From Parabacteroides sp. (lineage in GTDB: Bacteria; Bacteroidota; Bacteroidia; Bacteroidales; Tannerellaceae): a DNA stretch of 64,000 bases. Under the pieces are notes generated by a model that was not told the origin of the DNA, made no database searches, and saw only the letters and a list, made by a program, of their open reading frames with translations. Each line of letters opens with the position of its first letter. Position 1 is the stretch's first letter. Location: assembly GCA_019417325.1 (NCBI GenBank), contig DXVO01000031.1, forward strand, positions 1 through 64,000. The letters are read 5' to 3'. Of the stretch, positions 19,571 to 29,001 are shown piece by piece. A program made the translations under genes and the position numbers.

Positions 19571-19578
19571 CAAAGGTA
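19571..19578 (-). promoter_or_regulatory. -7 promoter element of dusB
   Basis: TACCTTTG on the minus strand, a full TAnnTTTG match 24 bp before the chosen dusB start. No clear -33 TTTG at normal spacing. It rules out the longer upstream start. Confidence 0.6.
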
Positions 19579-19698
19579 CTGCTTTTCTGCCAATAATAGG
19601 AAAAGGGGAAAGGCATTCCCTTTCATATTAGAAAAGCATACCAATCTTAAGAAAATAGCCTCTGAGCTATTTTAAAAAACATCCTGATCAATTTTGTT

Positions 19699-19778
19699 CA
19701 CGAGGGCGTCATTAATATTTTTGGCGCCCTCGAAAATATTAATGACGTCCTCGTGTATATTTTTGACCACCTCGAAAA
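19699..19778. repeat. Long inverted repeat with competing stems
   Basis: Arms 19699-19721 and 19733-19755 pair at 22 of 23 positions around an 11-nt loop. A second, exclusive pairing is possible: CGAGGGCG (19701-19708) with CGCCCTCG (19725-19732). A direct repeat overlaps this: 19714-19736 recurs at 19756-19778 with 19 of 23 identical bases and a 42-bp offset. It fills most of the gap between the divergent dusB and U32-family genes; no gene is seen in this gap. Confidence 0.75.
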
Positions 19779-19909
19779 CAAAATAGTACGGGATAAAATC
19801 CAAAAGAGTACGTGACTAAATTTTATAAACCAGCCTTTAAAACGATGCAGGCATTGCTACAAAGCAAAAGTTCCCGCATATTCTATTTACCTATTTGAGA
19901 AGAATCAGC

Positions 19910-19917
19910 TATCTTTG
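19910..19917 (+). promoter_or_regulatory. -7 promoter element of the U32-family operon
   Basis: TATCTTTG, a full TAnnTTTG match, 27 bp before the start codon. The -33 element is not obvious. Confidence 0.55.
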
Positions 19918-19944
19918 TGATTTCTAATTTAAAACCAAACTACA

Positions 19945-21204
19945 TTGAACGAGAAAGATTTTGAAATAATGGCGCCGGTGGGTTCTTATGAATCCTTGAT
20001 GGCAGCTATCCAGGGAGGTGCCGATTCCATTTATTTCGGTATTGAAGGTTTGAATATGCGCTCCCGCTCTTCCAATAATTTCACAACAGACGATTTACGT
20101 AAAATTGTAGCGATTTGCCAGGAACATGGCATTAAGAGCTATCTGACTGTAAATACGGTAATTTACGGAGAAGATTTACCCTTGATGCGTGAGATAATCG
20201 ATGCTGCGAAAGAAGCAGGTATTTCCGCTATTATTGCTGCGGATGTGGCAGCCATGAATTATGCCGACAGTATCGGGCAGGAAGTCCATCTTTCCACCCA
20301 GCTCAATATATCGAATGCGGAAGCATTGAAGTTTTACGCACGTTTTGCCGATGTGGTTGTGCTGGCACGCGAATTGAACCTGAAGCAGGTGCATGAAATC
20401 TACCGGCAGATTGTAGAACAGCAAATTAAAGGGCCGAAAGGCGAATTAATACGTATCGAGATGTTTGCCCACGGAGCCCTGTGTATGGCTGTGTCCGGTA
20501 AATGTTATCTTAGCTTGCATGAAATGAATGCTTCGGCAAACCGTGGAGCCTGTATGCAGATATGCCGCCGCGCTTATACGGTGAAGGATAAGGACAGTGA
20601 GATAGAACTGGATGTGGAAAACCAGTATATCATGTCCCCGAAGGATTTGAAGACGATCCACTTTATGAATAAAATGATGGATGCGGGTGTACGGGTATTT
20701 AAAATAGAAGGACGTGCACGCGGACCTGAATATGTACGTATTGTGACTGAATGCTATAAAGAGGCGGTACGCGCTTATTGTAGTGGCACATTTGATGAGG
20801 AAAAAGTTGCCGCTTGGGATGAACGTCTCCGTAGCGTTTTCAACCGTGGTTTTTGGAACGGATATTATTTGGGACAGCGTTTGGGCGAGTGGAGCAGCAA
20901 ATATGGTTCAGGAGCTACCAAGAAAAAAGTCTATGTGGCTAAAGGAATCAAGTATTTTGATAAAATAGGTGTTGCCGAGTTTGAAATGGAATCCGGTACT
21001 TTGAAAGTAGGCGACGAAATCTTGATCACCGGGCCTACTACCGGAGCGGTTATGCAAAAAGTGGATGAAATACGGGTAGAACTCGAATCCGTAGAACAGA
21101 CCGTGAAAGGAGAACGTTTTTCCATTAAGGTAACAGACAAAGTCCGTCCGTCGGACCGTTTATATAAAATGGAGCCGAATAAAATCACTAAACAATTCGA
21201 ATGA
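19945..21204 (+). CDS. U32-family protein, TrhP-like tRNA hydroxylation factor
   Basis: A 419-residue U32 peptidase-family protein. It opens with APVGSYESLMAAIQGGADS and carries the family signature EMFAHGALCMAVSGKCYLS near 172-190, followed by the cysteine-rich RGACMQICRRAY. Members such as TrhP/YegQ take part in making 5-hydroxyuridine in tRNA, and the older 'peptidase' label is doubtful. The start here is a TTG at 19945, which keeps the conserved NEKDFEIMAPVG; the ATG at 19969 is a shorter alternative. First gene of a tight operon with the thioesterase and dprA, whose start overlaps this stop by 4 bp. Confidence 0.85.
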   Translation: MNEKDFEIMAPVGSYESLMAAIQGGADSIYFGIEGLNMRSRSSNNFTTDDLRKIVAICQEHGIKSYLTVNTVIYGEDLPLMREIIDAAKEAGISAIIAADVAAMNYADSIGQEVHLSTQLNISNAEALKFYARFADVVVLARELNLKQVHEIYRQIVEQQIKGPKGELIRIEMFAHGALCMAVSGKCYLSLHEMNASANRGACMQICRRAYTVKDKDSEIELDVENQYIMSPKDLKTIHFMNKMMDAGVRVFKIEGRARGPEYVRIVTECYKEAVRAYCSGTFDEEKVAAWDERLRSVFNRGFWNGYYLGQRLGEWSSKYGSGATKKKVYVAKGIKYFDKIGVAEFEMESGTLKVGDEILITGPTTGAVMQKVDEIRVELESVEQTVKGERFSIKVTDKVRPSDRLYKMEPNKITKQFE

Positions 21205-21608
21205 TGAAAGAATATATTTTTAAACTGGCAGATAAAGTACGCGATTACGAATGCGATTTGCAGGGTGTGGTAAATAATTCCAACTATCAGCATTATATGG
21301 AGCATACGCGCCATGAGTTCCTGGAATATTTAGGTGAGAACTTCGGGAGGATGCACGAACAGGGGATTGATGCTTTTGTTGCCCGGGTGGATATACAATT
21401 CAAGCAATCCCTTCGAAGCGGCGACCGCTACATCTCGTGTTTGAACGTATATAAAAAAGGTGTAAAACTCGTGTTTGAACAGGATATTTACCGCGAGTCG
21501 GACGGAGTGTTGGCAACCAAAGGGACAGTGGAATCGGTAGTAGTAGAAAATGGAAAACTAACAAGGGGGGAATATTTCGATGAGTTGCTCAAAAAGATAG
21601 AGAAATAA
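21201..21608 (+). CDS. Hotdog-fold acyl-CoA thioesterase (4HBT family)
   Basis: A 135-residue single-hotdog protein with the 4-hydroxybenzoyl-CoA thioesterase pattern DYECDLQGVVNNSNYQHYME near residue 14, in which the Asp/Asn-rich loop forms the active site. It would hydrolyse an acyl-CoA or acyl-ACP thioester in the cytoplasm; the acyl group cannot be told from sequence. It overlaps the U32-family gene by 4 bp (ATGA) and dprA by 1 bp (TAATG), so all three are probably translated together. Confidence 0.85.
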   Translation: MMKEYIFKLADKVRDYECDLQGVVNNSNYQHYMEHTRHEFLEYLGENFGRMHEQGIDAFVARVDIQFKQSLRSGDRYISCLNVYKKGVKLVFEQDIYRESDGVLATKGTVESVVVENGKLTRGEYFDELLKKIEK

Positions 21609-22720
21609 TGACAGACAAACAGATTTACCAAATCGGCCTTACTATGATAAACGGGGTGGGAGATATTCTCGCCCGTCAACTTTTACAGACTTTGGGAGAT
21701 GCAGAAGCCGTATTTGCAGAGAAAAAGCATTTCTTGGAACGAATTCCGGGTATCGGTAGTGTATTGGCTGCCGAAATTAAAAGTCCGGATGTGCTTCTCA
21801 GAGCTGAAAAAGAAGTTACGTTTATAGAGAAAAATCAGATTACCTGTCATTTCCTGACGGATGAAACCTATCCTTCCCGGCTAAGGGAATGTCCTGATGC
21901 TCCGGTACTTTTTTATTTTAAAGGAAATGCCGACCTAAATGCCACACATATGCTTAGTATTGTGGGAACGAGGCATGCTACGGAATATGGGCGGGAGCAG
22001 ACAGATGCTCTGATAAAAGAACTTGCTGCTTCTTTCCCTGATTTGTTGATTGTGAGCGGATTGGCTTATGGGATAGATATTTGTGCCCACCGCAATGCGC
22101 TGAAAAATAAGTTACCTACAGTTGCCGTATTAGCCCATGGATTAGACCGTATTTATCCGTCGGCACATCGTGGTACGGCTGTTGAGATGCTTGAACAGGG
22201 AGGGCTGTTGACTGATTTTCCGAGCGGCACGGAACCGGATAAACCTAATTTTATCAAACGAAACCGGATTGTAGCCGGATTGCCGGAAGCTGTTGTGGTG
22301 ATAGAATCGGCAGAAAAAGGCGGTTCGTTGATTACTGCGGACATTGCATTTTCGTATGACCGGGATATTTATTGCTTTCCAGGTAGAGCCAGTGATACCC
22401 ATTCCCGGGGATGCAATAACCTGATCCGCCAAAACAAGGCTGGAATGATTACTTCGGCAACAGACCTTATGGCTGCTTTGGGTTGGGATACGGTAACAAA
22501 ACCTGTGTGTCAAAAGGTGGTACAAACCGAGTTGCTTTTTCCTGAGGATGACCGGCATGCACAACTGATTGCAATAATAAGCGGGCGGGCGGAAATACAT
22601 ATTAATGAGTTATCTGTGGAAACCGGTATTCCGGTCCAGCAACTGACTATTGTTTTATTTGAATTGGAGATGAACGGGCTTGTGAAATCGTTGCCCGGAA
22701 ACCGATATAGACCGGTATAA
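21608..22720 (+). CDS. dprA: DNA-processing protein DprA
   Basis: A 370-residue protein that loads RecA onto incoming single-stranded DNA during transformation. An N-terminal helix-hairpin-helix/SAM-like region (MINGVGDILARQLLQTLGD) is followed by the Rossmann-like core with VGTRHATEYG, SGLAYGIDICAHRNAL and GGSLITADIAF, and a C-terminal winged-helix domain (ISGRAEIHINELSVETGIP). Third gene of the U32-family operon. The stop codon abuts the T-rich end of the small RNA coming from the other strand. Confidence 0.94.
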   Translation: MTDKQIYQIGLTMINGVGDILARQLLQTLGDAEAVFAEKKHFLERIPGIGSVLAAEIKSPDVLLRAEKEVTFIEKNQITCHFLTDETYPSRLRECPDAPVLFYFKGNADLNATHMLSIVGTRHATEYGREQTDALIKELAASFPDLLIVSGLAYGIDICAHRNALKNKLPTVAVLAHGLDRIYPSAHRGTAVEMLEQGGLLTDFPSGTEPDKPNFIKRNRIVAGLPEAVVVIESAEKGGSLITADIAFSYDRDIYCFPGRASDTHSRGCNNLIRQNKAGMITSATDLMAALGWDTVTKPVCQKVVQTELLFPEDDRHAQLIAIISGRAEIHINELSVETGIPVQQLTIVLFELEMNGLVKSLPGNRYRPV

Positions 22721-22795
22721 AAAATTAAAGGCTGTCTCACGACAACCCCTAACCAACTTTGTTAACCTTAAATCTAATACTATTATGAAAAAACC
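22721..22795 (-). ncRNA. Predicted small RNA, copy 2
   Basis: Read leftwards: promoter (-33 TTTG complement at 22830-22833, 20 bp, -7 TACTTTTG complement at 22802-22809), then the block shared with copy 1 (22756-22805), then terminator arms GGTTGTC/GACAGCC around GTGA (22730-22747) and a T-rich tail ending at the dprA stop. The terminator's one mismatch on the plus strand (C/A) becomes a G-U pair on the minus strand, which supports leftward transcription. Predicted length is about 75 nt. It may belong to the Bacteroidales-1 RNA class; not confirmed. The opposite-strand frame at 22785-22838 (MKKPRCK..., 17 residues) is the weaker reading. Confidence 0.7.
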
Positions 22796-22801
22796 ACGAT
22801 G

Positions 22802-22833
22802 CAAAAGTACGGCTGGTGCGGTATTTATGCAAA
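22802..22833 (-). promoter_or_regulatory. Promoter of small RNA copy 2
   Basis: On the minus strand: TTTG, 20 bp, TACTTTTG. This is a full match to both Bacteroidota promoter elements with the preferred spacing, facing away from purL and toward dprA. Confidence 0.75.
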
Positions 22834-22998
22834 TATGAACGGGTAATATATGTTAATCAAAGCCCCCGGAATATCTAAAAGATTTTAATTAGCGTATTAT
22901 TTACCCTAAAAGTAATCCTTTACAGCCTGTGGAGTTAACGAAGGCATTCGTATATTAAAAGTTACAGTCGAATGACTGATTATCTGCCACGAATTTGT

Positions 22999-23006
22999 TA
23001 TCTTTG
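22999..23006 (+). promoter_or_regulatory. -7 promoter element of purL
   Basis: TATCTTTG, a full -7 match 67 bp before the purL ATG. The leader contains a small hairpin, GGGGC at 23021-23025 with GCCCC at 23036-23040; it does not resemble a purine riboswitch. Confidence 0.65.
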
Positions 23007-23072
23007 CACTCTGTAAGCGAGGGGCTATTCAGTCGGCCCCGACAAACAGAATATAATTAATAAATCGACGAT

Positions 23073-26000
23073 ATGATTCTATTCTTTCAATCTCCAACGA
23101 AGTCTGTGCTGGCTGTTGAAGCTGCACACGCTTTCTCTCCTGAAGATGTTCAAAAGCTTGTATGGTTATTTAGTGAAGCTACTCCTTTGAAAGAGGAAAC
23201 ATTGGATGGCTGGTTTGTTGGTCCGCGCCGGGAAATGATTACCCCGTGGAGTACTAATGCCGTGGAAATTACCCAGAATATGGGGCTTACCGGTATTTCC
23301 CGTATAGAGGAATACTTCCCGGTTTCCGGTAAAGATGCCGATCATGACCCTATGTTGCAGCGTATCTACAACGGGTTGAACCAGGAGATATTTACAATCA
23401 GCAAACAACCGGATCCGATTGTCTATATCGAAGACTTGGAGGCTTATAACCTGCAGGAAGGTCTGGCGTTGAGCAAAGAAGAAATCGCTTATCTGAACGA
23501 AGTAAGCCAGAAACTGGGACGTAAGCTGACCGATAGCGAAGTGTTTGGTTTCTCACAGGTAAACTCGGAACATTGCCGTCACAAAATTTTCGGTGGCGTA
23601 TTCGTTATCGATGGTGAGGAAAAAGAAAGTTCACTTTTCAACCTGATTAAGAAAACATCTGCAGAAAATCCGAATAAGCTGGTTTCTGCTTATAAAGATA
23701 ATGTCGCTTTCAATGAAGGTCCGACAGTAGAACAGTTTGCTCCGTTAAGTGGGGACAAACCTGATTTTTATGCCGTAAAAGATATTAAAACAGTTATTTC
23801 GCTGAAAGCTGAAACGCATAACTTCCCGACAACCGTAGAACCGTTCAACGGTGCAGCTACCGGTACAGGTGGTGAAATCCGCGACCGTCTGGGTGGGGGT
23901 AAGGCTTCTTTGCCTATCGCAGGTACAGCTGTTTATATGACTTCTTACCCGCGTACCGAAGGTGCACGTGAATGGGAAAAGATTCTGGACCCGCGTCCCT
24001 GGTTGTATCAGACTCCGGAACAGATATTGATTAAGGCTTCCAATGGTGCTTCTACTTTTGGTAACCACTTCGGCCAGCCGCTTATTTGTGGTTCTGTCCT
24101 GACATTTGAACACGAAGAAAATAATAAGAAATATGCATACGACAAAGTGATTATGCTTGCCGGTGGTGTTGGTTTTGCCAATATGCGTGATGCCCTGAAG
24201 GGAAATCCGGAGCCGGGAGAAAAAGTTGTCGTAATCGGTGGTGATAACTACCGCATCGGTATGGGTGGTGGTGCTGTGTCTTCTGTAAATACAGGCCAGT
24301 ATACCAGCGGTATCGAGTTGAATGCTGTTCAGCGTGCTAATCCGGAAATGCAGAAACGTGCGGCCAATGTAATCCGTGCAATTGCAGAATCCGACAGCAA
24401 TCCGGTTGTTTCTATCCACGACCACGGTGCAGGCGGCCATCTGAACTGTCTGTCCGAATTGGTGGAAGCTACAGGCGGACATATCGATATGAGTAAATTG
24501 CCGATTGGCGATCCGACTTTGTCTGCAAAAGAAATCGTAGGCAACGAAAGCCAGGAGCGTATGGGCTTGCTGATGAAGGAAGAAGATGTGGCACGTGTAA
24601 AACGTATTGCCGACCGCGAACGTGCTCCGATGTATGTTGTAGGTGAAACAACCAACGATATGAAATTTGTTTTCGAACAGGCTGACGGCGTGAAACCTAT
24701 CGATATCAAACTGGAATATATGTTCGGTAAACCGCCGCGTACGGTTATGACCGACCATACGGTAACGGAAACTTACCAGCCGGTTGTTTATAAAGAATCC
24801 GAATTGCATCATTATCTGGAAAACGTACTGCAACTGGAAGCTGTAGCATGTAAAGACTGGTTAACTAACAAGGTAGACCGTTCCGTAACGGGTAAAGTAG
24901 CACGCCAGCAATGCCAGGGTGAATTGCAGTTACCGCTGAGCGACCTGGGTGCGGTTGCTTTGGACTACCGTGGTAAAGCGGGTATTGCCACTTCTATCGG
25001 TCATGCTCCGCAGGTTGCAATGGTTGACCCGGCTGCCGGTTCTGTTATGGCGATTGCCGAATCGTTGACTAATATCGTATTTGCTCCGTTGGCAGATAAA
25101 CTTGCCGGTGTATCGCTGAGTGCGAACTGGATGTGGCCGTGCCGCAACGAAGGAGAAGATGCCCGTCTGTATACAGCGGTTGAAGCTGCTTCCGACTTTG
25201 CTTGTGCGCTGGGTATTAATATCCCGACAGGTAAGGACTCTTTGTCGATGACACAGAAATATGGCGACGATAAAGTAATTGCTCCGGGCACGGTTATTAT
25301 TTCCGCAGGTGCCGAAGTAAGCGATATCCGTAAGATTGTTTCTCCGGTTTTGGCCCATGAAAAGAATTCTGCCCTGTATTATATAGACTTCTCATTCGAC
25401 ACGATGAAACTTGGCGGTTCTGCCTTTGCTCAGGCATTGAACAAACTGGGTGATGAAGTGCCGACAGTAAAAGATACGGAATATTTCCAGGATGCATTCA
25501 ATGCAGTACAGGAAGCAATCGAAAAAGACCTGATTCTTGCCGGGCACGATATTTCTGCCGGTGGTATGATTACTACATTGCTTGAAATGTGTTTTGCAAA
25601 TGTCGAAGGTGGTCTGGATGTAAATTTGGACAAGTTGTCCGAACAAGACATCATCAAAATCCTGTTCTCTGAAAATCCGGGTATCATCGTACAGGTAAAA
25701 GATAAGAAAGCATTTGAAAAGTTGATGGAAGATGCAGGCGTAGGCTTTGCTGTTATTGCAAAACCAACCGACGAACGCCATCTCCTGGTATCCAAAAACG
25801 GTATCCAATATCACTTCGGTATCGATTATATGCGTGACGTATGGTACGAATCTTCTTATAAACTGGATATAAAACAAAGTGGCAGCGTATGTGCCGGCAA
25901 TCGCTTTGAAAACTATAAGATGCAGCCGCTGGAATTTAAATATCACAAAGATTTCACCGGTAAACTTTCATCTTATGGCTTAACTGCAGACCGTAAGACT

Positions 26001-26765
26001 CCGAGCGGAATCAAAGCGGCTGTTATCCGTGAGAAAGGTTCACAGTGCGAACGTGAAACGGCGTATGCGCTTTATCTTGCCGGATTTGATGTAAAAGATG
26101 TCCATATGACCGACTTGGCATCGGGACGTGAAACATTGGAAGATGTAAACTTTATCGTATTTGTTGGCGGTTTCTCCAATTCGGACGTACTGGGTTCTGC
26201 AAAAGGATGGGCAGGCGGTTTCTTCTACAATGAAAAAGCAAAGAAAGCGCTGGATAACTTCTATGCACGTCCTGATACAATGAGTATGGGTATCTGTAAC
26301 GGCTGCCAGTTGATGGCTGAATTAGGTGTTATCTACCCGGAACACGAGAAGAAACACAAGATGCTGCATAACGATTCGCATAAGTTTGAATCTAACTTCG
26401 TAACTCTGGAAATCCCGAAAAACCATTCTATCATGTTCGGTTCATTGAGCGGAACTAAGCTGGGTGTTTGGGTTGCCCATGGAGAAGGTAAGTTTGACTT
26501 CCCATACGAAGAAAAAGAATATAATATCATTGCTAAATACAATTACGAAGGCTATCCTGCCAATCCGAACGGTTCGCCTTGGTCTGTTGCCGGCGTATGT
26601 TCTAAAGACGGACGCCACCTTGCAATGATGCCGCACCCCGAGCGTGCGATTTTCCCATGGCAGTGTGGTAATTATCCTGCTGACCGCAAGCACAACGATG
26701 AAGTGACTCCATGGATTGAAGGTTTCGTAAATGCACGCAAGTGGATTGAAGCAACTAAAAAATAA
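23073..26765 (+). CDS. purL: Phosphoribosylformylglycinamidine synthase (single chain)
   Basis: A 1230-residue enzyme of the long type that joins the synthetase and glutaminase parts in one chain. It converts FGAR, glutamine and ATP to FGAM in purine synthesis. Visible elements: an N-terminal PurS-like region, the linker with FSQVNSEHCRHKIFGG, the ATP/FGAR site LKAETHNFPTTVEPFNGAATG, given here in shortened form as HNFPTTVEPFNGAATGTGG, two synthetase halves, and a C-terminal class I glutaminase with nucleophile Cys1075 (GICNGCQLM) and the His/Glu pair in MPHPERAIFPWQ. Single gene with its own promoter and a strong terminator. Confidence 0.97.
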   Translation: MILFFQSPTKSVLAVEAAHAFSPEDVQKLVWLFSEATPLKEETLDGWFVGPRREMITPWSTNAVEITQNMGLTGISRIEEYFPVSGKDADHDPMLQRIYNGLNQEIFTISKQPDPIVYIEDLEAYNLQEGLALSKEEIAYLNEVSQKLGRKLTDSEVFGFSQVNSEHCRHKIFGGVFVIDGEEKESSLFNLIKKTSAENPNKLVSAYKDNVAFNEGPTVEQFAPLSGDKPDFYAVKDIKTVISLKAETHNFPTTVEPFNGAATGTGGEIRDRLGGGKASLPIAGTAVYMTSYPRTEGAREWEKILDPRPWLYQTPEQILIKASNGASTFGNHFGQPLICGSVLTFEHEENNKKYAYDKVIMLAGGVGFANMRDALKGNPEPGEKVVVIGGDNYRIGMGGGAVSSVNTGQYTSGIELNAVQRANPEMQKRAANVIRAIAESDSNPVVSIHDHGAGGHLNCLSELVEATGGHIDMSKLPIGDPTLSAKEIVGNESQERMGLLMKEEDVARVKRIADRERAPMYVVGETTNDMKFVFEQADGVKPIDIKLEYMFGKPPRTVMTDHTVTETYQPVVYKESELHHYLENVLQLEAVACKDWLTNKVDRSVTGKVARQQCQGELQLPLSDLGAVALDYRGKAGIATSIGHAPQVAMVDPAAGSVMAIAESLTNIVFAPLADKLAGVSLSANWMWPCRNEGEDARLYTAVEAASDFACALGINIPTGKDSLSMTQKYGDDKVIAPGTVIISAGAEVSDIRKIVSPVLAHEKNSALYYIDFSFDTMKLGGSAFAQALNKLGDEVPTVKDTEYFQDAFNAVQEAIEKDLILAGHDISAGGMITTLLEMCFANVEGGLDVNLDKLSEQDIIKILFSENPGIIVQVKDKKAFEKLMEDAGVGFAVIAKPTDERHLLVSKNGIQYHFGIDYMRDVWYESSYKLDIKQSGSVCAGNRFENYKMQPLEFKYHKDFTGKLSSYGLTADRKTPSGIKAAVIREKGSQCERETAYALYLAGFDVKDVHMTDLASGRETLEDVNFIVFVGGFSNSDVLGSAKGWAGGFFYNEKAKKALDNFYARPDTMSMGICNGCQLMAELGVIYPEHEKKHKMLHNDSHKFESNFVTLEIPKNHSIMFGSLSGTKLGVWVAHGEGKFDFPYEEKEYNIIAKYNYEGYPANPNGSPWSVAGVCSKDGRHLAMMPHPERAIFPWQCGNYPADRKHNDEVTPWIEGFVNARKWIEATKK

Positions 26766-26809
26766 TATACTTGAAAAACCGGATTCTGTTCCGGCAGGTA
26801 TCTGATTAT

Positions 26810-26855
26810 AAACGGGCAAGCATCCTATAAACAATAGATGCTTGCCCGTTTTTTT
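26810..26855 (+). terminator. Terminator of purL
   Basis: Perfect 15-bp stem, AAACGGGCAAGCATC with GATGCTTGCCCGTTT, followed by a T-run. Confidence 0.9.
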
Positions 26856-26964
26856 GTATTCCATATTGAAAGATTTTTATTTAGAAGGATTTTAAAAGAG
26901 AATCGAAAAATGAACGGTTGTAATTTGTGACTTATGAAGGATTGGCTGTGTGAAATAGAATCTC

Positions 26965-26972
26965 TATCTTCG
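26965..26972 (+). promoter_or_regulatory. Possible promoter of the hexosaminidase gene
   Basis: TATCTTCG, one base from the -7 consensus, with ATTG 20 bp upstream at 26941-26944 as a partial -33 match. It lies 26 bp before the start codon. Confidence 0.45.
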
Positions 26973-26998
26973 CATTCAAAATAAAAGTATACAGCTTT

Positions 26999-28900
26999 AT
27001 GAGAAAGTTGCCATTTGTACTTACTCTGGTAAGTATTTTATTAGGATTTACATCCTGCGCCGAAAAAGTCAAGATAAACAACGAATTGGCATTGATTCCG
27101 GCTCCACAAAAGATTACGGTGGGGACCAATTATTTTAAGTTAACACGTCGTGCCGCTATTGAGCTCGACACTTCTAATCCCGGTTTAGTATCTATTGCCC
27201 GCTATTTCAGTGACAAAATAGCACCGGCTACGGGTTTTGAAATTCCTGTAGAGAAGCATGGCAATATTGAATTTAAACTGATAGACAACGAGGCATTGGG
27301 GGCTGAAGGTTATCATTTGTTGGTAAAGCATGGGGATATTCTTCTTACAGCGCATCAGCCGGCAGGTATTTTTTATGGGGTACAGACTCTGCTTCAATTG
27401 TTACCTTCTCAAGTTAAAGGAGATAAGGAATTGAAAGAGATGAAATGGACGATACCTTGTGTAGATATTACAGACACCCCTCAATTCCCTTGGCGGGGTA
27501 TGATGTTGGACGTCAGCCGGCATTGGTTCACCAAAGATGAGGTGAAAAAGTTCATAGATGAACTGGCGGAATATAAGATGAATGTGTTCCATTGGCATCT
27601 GACGGACGACCAGGGATGGCGTATTGATATAAAATCACTACCCCGCCTGACGGAAGTCGGGGCATGGCGAGCTCCCCGGGTAGGACAGTGGTGGCAACGT
27701 GAACGCCAGCAACCGGGAGAAGAAGCTACTTATGGCGGTTTTTATACACAGGAAGATATAAAGGAAGTATTGGCTTATGCTGCCGAACGTTATGTACGGG
27801 TCATACCGGAAATAGATGTTCCTGGTCATAGCCTTGCCACGTTGGTGGCTTATCCGGAATTGGCTTGTATGAAAGCTCCGGATGCTGTAAATGTAGGGAA
27901 TAAATTCTATGGGGAAGATGAAAATACTTTATGCGTAGGCAAGGAGGAGACATTTGCCTTTATGGAGAAAGTGCTGACTGAAGTTGCTGCTCTATTCCCG
28001 GATGAATACATACATATCGGAGGAGATGAGTGCTATAAGGGATTTTGGCATAAATGCCCAAGATGCCAGGCTCGCATGAAGGCAGAAAATTTGAAGAACG
28101 AGGATGAACTGCAAAGTTATTTTATCCACCGGATGGAAGCAATCCTGAAAGAAAAAGGGAAAAAACTGATCGGATGGGATGAAATTCTGGAAGGTGGGTT
28201 GGCTCCGGATGCTACGGTTATGAGTTGGCGGGGCATGGCAGGCGGTATTAAATCGGCTAAGGCGGGACATCCTGTCGTTATGACTCCGAGCGAACATTGC
28301 TATCTGGATTTGTGGCAGGGAGAACCTTCCGTAGAGCCGGATACTTACTCTATGTGTCGTCTGAAAGATTCCTATAGCTTTAATCCGGTCCCCGACAGTG
28401 TTCCTGCGGAAATGGTTTTGGGCGGACAAGGAAATTTATGGGCTGAGTCGGTTCCGACTTTCCATCATGCTGAATATATGGCGTGGCCTCGTGGATGGGC
28501 GATAGCCGAAGTGTTGTGGACCGGACCGGAGAAGGCCGATTGGAAAAAGTTTTATCCGCGTGTGGAAAAACATTTCCAAAGGGCAGAAAATGCCGGAATT
28601 AATTATGCTCGCAGTATGTATAATGCTATCGTCACTCCTGTCTTTACGGAAGATGGTTCCCTGGAAATTCGGTTGGAAACGGAACCTGGCGACATGGAGA
28701 TTTATTATACATTCGATAATACCGACCCGGATCGCTTTACCACCAAGTATGAGTCTCCGCTGCGTGTACCGCGTAATGCAACCTGGCTTCGTGTCTCTAC
28801 TTATCGGGGAAATCAGCAAATGGGAAAAGTTATTACACTGACAATCAAAGAGCTTGAAAAACGGGCGGAGGATATGCGCCGCGTGGTGGGCAATTTGTAA
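26999..28900 (+). CDS. GH20 beta-N-acetylhexosaminidase lipoprotein
   Basis: A 633-residue exported enzyme that removes terminal N-acetylglucosamine or N-acetylgalactosamine. A lipoprotein signal ends at Cys20 (LLGFTSCAEK). A GH20b alpha/beta domain (about 35-155) precedes the TIM barrel (about 160-500), with WHLTDDQGWRIDIKSLP and the catalytic pair Asp343-Glu344 in HIGGDECYKGFWHKC, the substrate-assisted site of the family. A C-terminal beta domain of the CHB_HEX type follows (YYTFDNTDPDRFTTKYESPL). It lies 101 bp before a porin gene and may feed host-glycan sugars to the cell. Confidence 0.94.
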   Translation: MRKLPFVLTLVSILLGFTSCAEKVKINNELALIPAPQKITVGTNYFKLTRRAAIELDTSNPGLVSIARYFSDKIAPATGFEIPVEKHGNIEFKLIDNEALGAEGYHLLVKHGDILLTAHQPAGIFYGVQTLLQLLPSQVKGDKELKEMKWTIPCVDITDTPQFPWRGMMLDVSRHWFTKDEVKKFIDELAEYKMNVFHWHLTDDQGWRIDIKSLPRLTEVGAWRAPRVGQWWQRERQQPGEEATYGGFYTQEDIKEVLAYAAERYVRVIPEIDVPGHSLATLVAYPELACMKAPDAVNVGNKFYGEDENTLCVGKEETFAFMEKVLTEVAALFPDEYIHIGGDECYKGFWHKCPRCQARMKAENLKNEDELQSYFIHRMEAILKEKGKKLIGWDEILEGGLAPDATVMSWRGMAGGIKSAKAGHPVVMTPSEHCYLDLWQGEPSVEPDTYSMCRLKDSYSFNPVPDSVPAEMVLGGQGNLWAESVPTFHHAEYMAWPRGWAIAEVLWTGPEKADWKKFYPRVEKHFQRAENAGINYARSMYNAIVTPVFTEDGSLEIRLETEPGDMEIYYTFDNTDPDRFTTKYESPLRVPRNATWLRVSTYRGNQQMGKVITLTIKELEKRAEDMRRVVGNL

Positions 28901-29001
28901 CAGGATTGTAATATGTATGTCGTAAGCCTGAAATAAAAATCCGGTTTCTTTGCAAGCGGAAATAGTGGCAAATAATAATCACTGAAGCCAAAAAGTTAGG
29001 A

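Noticed and set aside
19699..19778. Possible CRISPR repeats
   Set aside because: Only two copies of a 23-bp unit, with 4 mismatches, and a palindrome rather than unique spacers between them; no cas genes nearby.
23011..23072. Purine riboswitch before purL
   Set aside because: The leader is only about 60 nt with one small hairpin; the three-way junction and conserved loops of a purine aptamer are not present.
23745..24833. Long open frame (362 codons) on the minus strand inside purL
   Set aside because: It lies wholly within a highly conserved purL sequence, has no promoter or recognisable motif, and its codons are the mirror of the purL frame.
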